A stretch of 5,301 nt of DNA, from positions 1 to 5,301 of the forward strand of contig JAUWTE010000255.1 of the NCBI GenBank assembly GCA_030609765.1. Direction: 5' to 3'. Each line of letters starts with the position of its first letter. The first letter of the stretch is position 1. The notes under the pieces are model-generated. The model was not told the origin of the DNA. It saw nothing but the letters and a program-made list of their open reading frames with translations, and made no database searches. Shown piece after piece: positions 1 to 5,301 of the stretch. Position numbers and translations under genes: made by a program. Source of the DNA: Acidobacteriota bacterium (GTDB lineage Bacteria > Acidobacteriota > UBA890).

Positions 1-1
1 G

Positions 2-163
2 GATTACTTGGCAGGCGATACTTACTTCAGGACTCACCGGGAGGAGCACAACCTCGATCGATGCAGGGCGCAGTTTCGACTCGTCGAGAGCATCACCGAT
101 CAGCAAGAGTCCATGCAGAAGGTGGTCGAAAAAGTGGCTTCAGAGCAACCTTGGCAGTGGTAG
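2..163 (+). CDS. NahK-like sugar kinase / phosphotransferase (APH fold), C-terminal 53 residues
   Basis: This is the 3' end of a gene that begins outside the window; the frame is open from base 2 to a TAG at 161-163. The 53 residues contain DYLAGDTYFRTHREEHNLDR followed by a run with Q24, L27, S30, Q34 and M38. The pattern Y-x-x-GD-x-YF-x(5-6)-HNLDR-x-R-x-Q-x-x-L-x-x-S is what I recall from the extreme C-terminus of N-acetylhexosamine 1-kinases (NahK) and the related 'mucin desulfatase/phosphotransferase' proteins of the aminoglycoside-phosphotransferase fold. Known members phosphorylate GalNAc or GlcNAc at C1 in the cytoplasm. The catalytic loop and nucleotide site lie upstream and cannot be seen, so the substrate is inferred from this tail and from the neighbouring GH109 gene and symporter. 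A 96-base gap separates it from the next gene on the same strand. I am fairly sure of the family and unsure of the substrate. Confidence 0.7.
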   Translation, partial: DYLAGDTYFRTHREEHNLDRCRAQFRLVESITDQQESMQKVVEKVASEQPWQW

Positions 164-247
164 CTACAGCGGGCGGCAGCAGCCACAGCCGGCAACAGTA
201 GGCATGGCACCCGCCTAACGGCGAGCTGTTGAGGTGGTCGAGCTAAC

Positions 248-253
248 AGGAGG
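248..253 (+). promoter_or_regulatory. Ribosome binding site of the GH109 gene
   Basis: A perfect AGGAGG lies six bases upstream of the ATG at 260. It is the strongest Shine-Dalgarno sequence in the window and fixes the start so that the Tat signal peptide is included. The rest of the 164-259 gap shows only a short CGCC-TAAC-GGCG inverted repeat without a T-tract, and no convincing promoter or terminator. Confidence 0.85.
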
Positions 254-259
254 CAGGCG

Positions 260-1732
260 ATGAGCAAGACCGTTGATCCCGGCGCATCCAGTAGCGCATC
301 CGGCGGAGACAACCGCGCCAACGGGGTGCATCGCAGGGACCTGATGAAGTTGGGCCTGGCCGGACTCGGTGCCGCCGTGGTTGGAGTGGCGGCGCGTTCC
401 GACGCTGCACAGCAGGCGCTGCGCAGCCCCGCTCATGACCGCAACCTCGGGCCGGCTCCCGCTGAGCTTTTTGCCGCTCCCCCCATGGAGGTGGTGCGAG
501 TCGGCTACGTGGGTGTCGGCGGTATGGGTTCCGCACACGTTCGCAACCTGCTGGGCATCGAAGGCGCCGAGATCCGCGCCGTCTGCGACCTCGTTCCCGA
601 CAAGATCGAGCGTATCCAGGAATGGTGCGCGGACGCCGGCCAGCCCATCCCCACCGGTTACGCGCGCGACGAGTACGACTTCATCCGCATGTGTGAGGAA
701 GAAGACCTCGATCTCGTCTACACGGCCACGCCGTGGCGTTGGCACGTGCCTGTTTGCGTGGCGGCAATGGAAAACGGCAAACACGCTGCCACCGAGGTGC
801 CGGCTGCAGTGACCATCGACGAGTGCTGGCAGCTCGTCGAGACGGCCGAGAAGTACCAGAAGCATTGCTTGATGATGGAAAACTGCAACTACGACCGCAA
901 CGAGCTCATGGTCCTGAACATGGTGCGCCAGGGCGTGCTCGGCGAGGTTCTGCACGGGGAGTGTGGCTACCTGCACGACCTCCGTGGCATCAAGTTCGCC
1001 GACGAGGGCGAGGGTCTGTGGCGGCGGGCTCACTCGATCGCGCGCAACGGGAATCTCTACCCGACGCATGGTCTCGGGCCGATCATGCAGTGCATGGATA
1101 TCGATCGCGGCGACCGGATGAACTACCTGGTATCGATGAGCAGCCCGTCACGCGGGCTACAGGAGTACGCGAGGGAAAACTTCCCTCCGAATCACATGAA
1201 GCGGCAGGAGATGTACCGTCTCGGGGACGTCAACACCAGCATGATCATGACCGCCCTCGGGCGCACCATCTACGTGAGCCACGACACCAACCTGCCGCGC
1301 CCCTACAGCCGCATCCATATGGTCCAAGGCACAAAGGGCCTGTTCCAGGGCTATCCCCCGCGCGTCTATGTCGAGGGCCGGGGCCGGCCGCATGCCTGGA
1401 TCGACGCAGAGGGGTACGACACGAGCGAAGGCGAGCATTTCGACCTGCAGAAGATCCGTGACGAATTCGACCATCCTCTCTTCACGGAGCTCGAGGAGAT
1501 GTCGCGAGGCGCCGGTCACGGCGGGATGGACTTCATCGAGGACTATCGCCTGATCAAGTGCCTGCGCGAGGGTCTGCCCACCGACTTCAACGTCTATGAG
1601 TCGGCCTCGATCAGCGCGGTCTGCGAGCTCAGCGAGATCTCTGTGGCCAACGGTGGCCAACCGGTCGAGTTTCCCGACTTCACGCGCGGCCGTTGGAAGA
1701 GCTGGCCGCAGTTCGGCATCGTTCACGCGTAG
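260..1732 (+). CDS. Tat-exported Gfo/Idh/MocA-family protein, glycosyl hydrolase 109 type (predicted alpha-N-acetylgalactosaminidase)
   Basis: The 490-residue protein is a predicted exported glycosidase that uses tightly bound NAD to cleave terminal alpha-GalNAc by an oxidation/elimination mechanism. Residues 1-50 look like a Tat signal: twin Arg at 25-26 (HRRDLMK), a hydrophobic stretch at about 31-45, and likely cleavage near residue 49. Tat export suits a cofactor-loaded protein. The Rossmann NAD motif is GVGGMG at 85-90. GH109-like features follow: MENCNYDR (206-213), GYLHDLRG (236-243), LYPTHGLGP (266-274), LPRPYS (345-350), GHGGMDFIEDYR (419-430) and PDFTRGRWK (472-480). Against the characterised Elizabethkingia meningoseptica enzyme (as I recall, Glu149, Tyr179, Tyr225, His228, Tyr307), the matching residues are Glu207, Tyr237, Tyr267, His270 and Tyr349. 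The 30-, 3- and 79-residue spacings agree, while the middle spacing is shorter here. The start is supported by AGGAGG at 248-253. The symporter begins 17 bases after the stop. A different sugar-processing Gfo/Idh/MocA activity cannot be excluded, because the family is functionally mixed. Confidence 0.85.
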   Translation: MSKTVDPGASSSASGGDNRANGVHRRDLMKLGLAGLGAAVVGVAARSDAAQQALRSPAHDRNLGPAPAELFAAPPMEVVRVGYVGVGGMGSAHVRNLLGIEGAEIRAVCDLVPDKIERIQEWCADAGQPIPTGYARDEYDFIRMCEEEDLDLVYTATPWRWHVPVCVAAMENGKHAATEVPAAVTIDECWQLVETAEKYQKHCLMMENCNYDRNELMVLNMVRQGVLGEVLHGECGYLHDLRGIKFADEGEGLWRRAHSIARNGNLYPTHGLGPIMQCMDIDRGDRMNYLVSMSSPSRGLQEYARENFPPNHMKRQEMYRLGDVNTSMIMTALGRTIYVSHDTNLPRPYSRIHMVQGTKGLFQGYPPRVYVEGRGRPHAWIDAEGYDTSEGEHFDLQKIRDEFDHPLFTELEEMSRGAGHGGMDFIEDYRLIKCLREGLPTDFNVYESASISAVCELSEISVANGGQPVEFPDFTRGRWKSWPQFGIVHA

Positions 1733-1749
1733 AACCCCCCAGGCAGCCC

Positions 1750-3543
1750 ATGCAACTGACGGGTATCGATTGGCTCGTGATGGCGCTGTACGGCGTCATC
1801 GCTTTGACGGTTGGACTCTATTTCGCCCGGCGTGCCGGGACGGACAGGGAAGAGTTCTTTCTCTCCGGCCGAAAGTTGCCGTGGTGGTTGCTGGGCACGT
1901 CGATGGTGGCCACCACCTTCTCCACCGACACACCCAACTTGGTCACTGACCTGGTGCGCACCGGGGGGGTCAGTAGCAACTGGCTCTGGTGGGCCTATCT
2001 GATCACCGGCATGTCTACGGTCTTTTTCTACGCCAGGATGTGGCGGCGCTCGGGAGCGCTGACGGACATCGGCTTCTACGAGCTGCGCTACTCGGGCAAG
2101 CCCGCCGCGTTCCTGCGTGGCTTCCGCGCCCTCTATCTGGGGTTCTTCTTCAACGTCATGATCATGGCCACCGTCACGCTGGCCGCCATCAAGATCTCGA
2201 GCGTGCTGCTCGGGCTCGACAAGTACACGACCGTGCTGATCTGTGCCTCGATCACGGCGCTTTACTCGGCAACCTCCGGGCTTTGGGGTGTTGTGGTGAC
2301 GGATCTTCTGCTGTTCGTCATTGCCATGATCGGCTCCCTGGCGGCGGCCTTCTACTCGTTGCAGCACCCTGCGGTAGGAGGTCTCAGCGGTCTGGTCAAC
2401 AATCCCGCACTGCAGGGCAAGCTCAATATGCTGCCCGACTTCAGCGACTGGTCGACTGCGCTGGCGGTCTTCATCATCCCGATCTCCGTGCAGTGGTGGA
2501 GCACCTGGTATCCCGGCGCTGAGCCGGGCGGGGGGGGCTATATCGCCCAGCGCATGCTGGCGGCGCGTAATGAGAAAGAGGCGATGAGCGCCACCATGTG
2601 GGTCAACATCGCCCACTCTGCTCTGCGCCCCTGGCCGTGGGTTCTCGTGGCGTTATGTTCGCTGGCCGTTTACCCGACCCTGGAGTCGCTGCAGGCGAGC
2701 TTCCCGGGCATCGATCCCTCCATTCTGCGTCACGACCTGGCCTACCCGGCCATGCTCGTGTTCTTGCCGCACGGGCTTCTCGGCTTGGTAGTGGCCTCGC
2801 TGGCCGCGGCGTACATGTCGACAATCAGCACCCACCTGAACTGGGGCTCTTCGTACATTGTCGACGACTTCTATCGCCGCTTTGTGGCCTCCGACCGGGA
2901 TGAGCGTCACTACGTGCGGATGGCGCGCATCTCCACGGTGGTGCTGGTTGTCTTCACGTCGGTGGTGGCCTTCTGGCTGGAGAATGCCCTGCAGGCCTTT
3001 CAAATCCTGCTGCAGATCGGTGCCGGCACGGGGCTCATCTTCCTGCTGCGCTGGTACTGGTGGCGGATCAACGCCTGGAGCGAGATTTCCGCCATGGTCA
3101 TTTCGTTCGTGGTTGCTATCTACTTCCAGTTTTTCCATGAAGCCCTCGGGTTCGCCGCTCTTCATCCCTCTCTGAAACTGGTGCTCGGCGTTGCCATCAC
3201 GACGGTGGGATGGCTGGCCTTCACGATGCTCACACCAGCCACCGACCGCGCCACGCTCGAGTCGTTTTTCGCCAAGATCCGTCCACTGGGGCCGGGATGG
3301 CGCAAGATTGTCGGGGCAGGCACACGAGTGGCCGCGGGGGTGGGAGAGGATGAGCCTGATGAGAGCCTGACCGCCGCCTTTGCTGGTTGGTTCCTCGGCT
3401 GCCTGGTTGTCTATTCGGCCCTCTTCGGTACCGGCTATCTGCTCTACGGCAACTTGGTGCCGGCCGCGGCCTGCTTCACCGTGTTTGTGATCTCGGCGAT
3501 CGGGCTCTACAAGCTACTTCCGAAGGTGGGCTTCACCGCGTAG
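1750..3543 (+). CDS. Sodium:solute symporter, SSS family (predicted amino-sugar/sugar importer)
   Basis: The 597-residue inner-membrane protein has roughly 14-15 hydrophobic segments, for example about 5-25, 78-95, 127-153, 160-202, 235-252, 284-307, 334-357, 393-436, 444-463, 475-495 and 543-589. SSS-family hallmarks are EEFFLSGRKLPWW after the first helix (35-46), the following FSTDTPNLV (57-65), GGYIAQRMLAARNEKEA (262-278), and AAAYMSTISTHLNWGSSYIV (352-371) leading into DDFYRRF. In the last, Ala354, Ser357 and Thr358 fall where the Na2 sodium site of vSGLT lies (Ala361, Ser364, Ser365 there). SSS proteins couple uptake of sugars, amino acids and other solutes to sodium entry. The substrate here is inferred from the GH109 gene and sugar kinase upstream. 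The ATG at 1750 is preferred over an in-frame TTG at 1693, which would add 19 non-hydrophobic residues encoded inside the GH109 gene. Only a weak AGG (1741-1743) precedes the ATG, so translational coupling to the upstream gene is possible. Confidence 0.9.
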   Translation: MQLTGIDWLVMALYGVIALTVGLYFARRAGTDREEFFLSGRKLPWWLLGTSMVATTFSTDTPNLVTDLVRTGGVSSNWLWWAYLITGMSTVFFYARMWRRSGALTDIGFYELRYSGKPAAFLRGFRALYLGFFFNVMIMATVTLAAIKISSVLLGLDKYTTVLICASITALYSATSGLWGVVVTDLLLFVIAMIGSLAAAFYSLQHPAVGGLSGLVNNPALQGKLNMLPDFSDWSTALAVFIIPISVQWWSTWYPGAEPGGGGYIAQRMLAARNEKEAMSATMWVNIAHSALRPWPWVLVALCSLAVYPTLESLQASFPGIDPSILRHDLAYPAMLVFLPHGLLGLVVASLAAAYMSTISTHLNWGSSYIVDDFYRRFVASDRDERHYVRMARISTVVLVVFTSVVAFWLENALQAFQILLQIGAGTGLIFLLRWYWWRINAWSEISAMVISFVVAIYFQFFHEALGFAALHPSLKLVLGVAITTVGWLAFTMLTPATDRATLESFFAKIRPLGPGWRKIVGAGTRVAAGVGEDEPDESLTAAFAGWFLGCLVVYSALFGTGYLLYGNLVPAAACFTVFVISAIGLYKLLPKVGFTA

Positions 3544-3566
3544 AGCCTGGGTGATACAAAGAAGTT

Positions 3567-4952
3567 GTGACTGACAACGGGGATTCCCAGCCCAGTGACG
3601 TGCCGCTGAAACGCTTCGGCCTTACCGGCCCCCCTCCCATCCGGCCGCGGTTGCTGATCCTGCTGTTGATCCTCATCGGTGCCTCGGGGGCGCTCTGGTA
3701 CCAGAACTTCCGGCTGCAGCAGAGGCTGGCCGAGGCCAGTCGCCAAGTGGAGGGACTCGCCGATTTCCTCGAGCGCGCCGAGCGCAACAGCTTTACGCGG
3801 GATGACTTCGAGGTTGCGCGCTCGGAATGGGAGGGCATCCTCACCGACACCGCTGAACGGGTCGAGTTCCTCGAGGCGCGAGCGGGAGCTCCCGAGCGCA
3901 TCATCTCCTCGGCGGCCCGAGCCGTGGTGTTCGTGCAGGCCGCCTATGGTTTCCGCGAGCCTGACACCGATCTGCCGCTGCGCTACTACCCAGGCGTTGG
4001 TGGCCGGCCGTTGCGTTTGCCGAACGGGGAGACGCCAATCACTACCGAGGGTGACGGTCCCATTGTGCAGGTCTTCTTCACGGGCACGGCCTTCGTAGTG
4101 AGTCGTGAAGGCCACCTGGTGACCAACCGCCATATCGCCATCCCCTGGCTCTACAACGAGAGCGCCCAGGGTGTCCTGATGCAGGGATTCATCCCTGAGA
4201 TGCGGCGCTTCATCGGATACATCCCCGGCCACCCTGAACCTTTCGAGTTGCAGGTTCTCGCTACCAGCGATCATTCAGACCTGGCGGTGCTGCATAGTGA
4301 CTTCCTCGTCCAGGATGTTCTGGCGGGGGAGATCGTTCATCCCTATCGGGAAGATGTCACGGGAAGCGTGGGTGAGCAACGGCCGCCGGCCGAGGCGGCG
4401 CTGCCTGAGGCGGAGCAGCTTGAGGCGGAGGAGCCCGAGGCGGGGCAGCCCGAGTCGGGGCAGCCCGCGCAGGAGCGGCCCGAGGTCGTCGACCACCTGC
4501 CTTTTGAAATCACCCCCCTCGAGATAGGCCGGGGGGCGCTGGATCCCGGCGATGAAGTGATCCTACTGGGCTATCCGGCGGGGATGGAAGCGCTCCTGGC
4601 CCGCGCCGATCCCCGCTTCGCCGAAGGGCTTCTGAGCACCGGTCCAGTCACCTTCTGGGATGTCGCACGAGGATTGGCCGCCGGCGGCTACATCGAACCC
4701 CTCGCGACGATGGGGATCATCGGGCAGGTCCCCGAGGTGTCGGTGGTCTACGACGCCGAAACGACCCACGGAGGAAGCGGCGGCCCCGTGCTGAACCTCG
4801 ACGGCAAAGTTGTGGCCGTCAATTCCGCTGTGGTCGAGTACTTCAGCGGCCACAATCTCGGGGTTCCAGGAGTCGAGGTGATCGACCTCCTGAAAATGGC
4901 GCGAGAGGCAGCGGCCACTTTGCCCGTGGCTGAGACCGGGCCTAGTAGGTGA
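3567..4952 (+). CDS. Membrane-anchored trypsin-like serine protease (HtrA/S1C-like), no PDZ domain
   Basis: The 461-residue protein has a short cytoplasmic N-terminus, one membrane helix at about 28-45, a charged, probably coiled-coil segment at about 46-106, and a chymotrypsin-fold protease domain from about 112 to the end. The triad is visible: His189 in LVTNRHI, Asp238 in SDHSDLAVL and Ser404 in HGGSGGPVLN; GTAFVV (173-178) is the usual first strand. The Arg-rich N-terminus before the helix predicts that the protease faces the periplasm. The chain ends shortly after the segment that follows the catalytic serine, so there is no PDZ domain, unlike DegP/DegS. Asp-to-Ser spacing is 166 residues against 75 in DegP (Asp135, Ser210), owing to a Pro/Glu/Ala/Gln-rich loop (about 265-308) and a second insertion after GYPAG (about 340-380). 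The start is a GTG 23 bases after the symporter stop with only a poor GAAG upstream; a GTG at 3600 is possible but less likely. It is probably co-transcribed with the symporter. The target is unknown. Confidence 0.85.
   Translation: MTDNGDSQPSDVPLKRFGLTGPPPIRPRLLILLLILIGASGALWYQNFRLQQRLAEASRQVEGLADFLERAERNSFTRDDFEVARSEWEGILTDTAERVEFLEARAGAPERIISSAARAVVFVQAAYGFREPDTDLPLRYYPGVGGRPLRLPNGETPITTEGDGPIVQVFFTGTAFVVSREGHLVTNRHIAIPWLYNESAQGVLMQGFIPEMRRFIGYIPGHPEPFELQVLATSDHSDLAVLHSDFLVQDVLAGEIVHPYREDVTGSVGEQRPPAEAALPEAEQLEAEEPEAGQPESGQPAQERPEVVDHLPFEITPLEIGRGALDPGDEVILLGYPAGMEALLARADPRFAEGLLSTGPVTFWDVARGLAAGGYIEPLATMGIIGQVPEVSVVYDAETTHGGSGGPVLNLDGKVVAVNSAVVEYFSGHNLGVPGVEVIDLLKMAREAAATLPVAETGPSR
4404..4463 (+). 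repeat. 15-bp tandem repeat, four imperfect copies, inside the protease gene
   Basis: Four consecutive 15-base units of the type CCCGAGGCGGAGCAG encode the pentapeptides PEAEQ, LEAEE, PEAGQ and PESGQ (protein residues 280-299). Two more diverged pentads, PAQER and PEVVD, follow to residue 309. The units are multiples of three, so copy-number change would lengthen or shorten the loop without breaking the frame. The segment lies between catalytic Asp238 and Ser404 and is probably a disordered acidic surface loop. Confidence 0.85.
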
Positions 4953-5301
4953 CACCGCGCACGCGCAGCCACCCTGGGGGCACGCCCTTGCGGCGAGCCT
5001 CGCGCTGAAGATCTCTCTTGGCCTGCTCGTTGGCTTCGATACTCGCCTCCACGTCCTCGATCTGCCGGCGTGTGTCCGCTGTCGATCGGTGCGAGAAGAG
5101 GAAGGCTCGCTCGACGCGGCGCATTTCCTTCAACCTCGCCTCGAGTTGCTCTCCCTGCCGGTAGAGGGCCCGCACGCGGCCCTGCCAGTAGTCCTTTGTC
5201 TTCTCGGGCTGAACGGGTTGGCTCATCGCGGAAGAAGTCGAGGAGGTGGCCTGTGTGGCGGCCGAGCCGGTTCCTGAGGCAGCTGACCGCTCGGTGCCGG
5301 A
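4942..5301 (-). CDS. Hypothetical charged coiled-coil protein with PGWLR-type C-terminus (5' end probably outside the window)
   Basis: On the - strand the frame stays open from the right edge to a TAG at 4942-4944. The first ATG in frame is at 5226-5224 and would give 94 residues. No Shine-Dalgarno sequence precedes it (the upstream bases are pyrimidine-rich). The frame continues 25 codons to the edge as a low-complexity Ser/Thr/Ala/Gly linker (for example SAASGTGSAATQATSS), so the true start is probably upstream, perhaps with an exported N-terminus. From the ATG the protein has KDYWQGRVRALYRQ, then a highly charged helical region rich in Arg, Glu, Lys and Gln, likely coiled coil, and ends in RRKGVPPGWLRVRGVTY. 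I recall small uncharacterised proteins with a 'YW-x-GR ... coiled coil ... ARxxGVPPGWLR' layout from Acidobacteriota-like genomes, but no function is known to me. It is convergent with the protease gene and overlaps its end by 11 bases. Confidence 0.6.
   Translation of the reverse strand, partial: SGTERSAASGTGSAATQATSSTSSAMSQPVQPEKTKDYWQGRVRALYRQGEQLEARLKEMRRVERAFLFSHRSTADTRRQIEDVEASIEANEQAKRDLQREARRKGVPPGWLRVRGVTY

Noticed and set aside
196..218. Possible hairpin terminator in the gap after the kinase gene
   Set aside because: Only a four-base CGCC/GGCG stem with a four-base loop is visible and no T-tract follows. This is too weak to call a terminator.
2..259. Possible pseudogene or frameshifted kinase at the left edge
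   Set aside because: The visible C-terminal motif is continuous up to a natural-looking stop at 161-163, so the gene is truncated only by the window edge, not visibly broken.
215..1069. Long - strand open frame (284 codons) opposite the GH109 gene
   Set aside because: It is a shadow frame in GC-rich DNA. The + strand frame carries a Tat signal, a Rossmann motif and GH109 motifs, while the - strand translation is a His/Val/Ala-rich composition with no recognisable domain.
733..1461. 242-codon + strand open frame in a second frame within the GH109 gene
   Set aside because: It is entirely inside the better-supported gene, its product is Arg/Gly/Pro/Ala-rich without motifs, and it has no ribosome binding site. 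It reflects high GC content.
1693..1749. Alternative TTG start for the symporter, 57 bases upstream and overlapping the GH109 gene
   Set aside because: It would add 19 charged, non-conserved residues encoded within the GH109 reading region and has no ribosome binding site. The ATG at 1750 starts immediately before the first membrane helix.
1723..2616. Long - strand open frame (297 codons) opposite the symporter gene
   Set aside because: Its translation is rich in Gly, His, Arg and Gln without domain features. The opposite strand encodes clear SSS-family helices and signatures.

Overview
The window is GC-rich, densely packed bacterial DNA. It holds the 3' end of one gene, three complete genes on the + strand, and one gene on the - strand that runs off the right edge. 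No rRNA, tRNA, CRISPR array, insertion sequence or phage gene is visible, and no stretch longer than about 100 bases is without a gene. The mix points to a Gram-negative-type heterotroph that degrades glycans. It includes a Tat-exported GH109-like enzyme, a long SSS-family symporter, and a small coiled-coil protein ending in a PGWLR-type tail that I associate with Acidobacteriota-like genomes. The phylum is a low-confidence inference.

Layout: (1) 2-163 is the last 53 codons of a sugar kinase of the APH/NahK-like phosphotransferase type. (2) 260-1732 is a Tat-dependent Gfo/Idh/MocA-fold protein of the glycosyl hydrolase 109 type, a predicted NAD-dependent alpha-N-acetylgalactosaminidase, with a strong ribosome binding site. 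(3) 1750-3543 is a sodium:solute symporter of the SSS family. (4) 3567-4952 is a membrane-anchored trypsin-like serine protease. It has an intact His/Asp/Ser triad but long insertions, one of them made of a 15-bp tandem repeat. (5) 4942-5301 on the - strand is a charged coiled-coil protein of unknown function, overlapping the protease tail-to-tail by 11 bp.

The first three genes suggest one pathway. A periplasmic GH109 enzyme releases an N-acetylhexosamine (probably GalNAc) from glycans, the SSS symporter imports it with sodium, and the NahK-like kinase phosphorylates it at C1. The protease follows the symporter by only 23 bases and is probably co-transcribed, but it has no obvious role in the sugar pathway. 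I did not find a clearly novel system. The most unusual items are the compact kinase/glycosidase/symporter cassette and the protease with enlarged loops.
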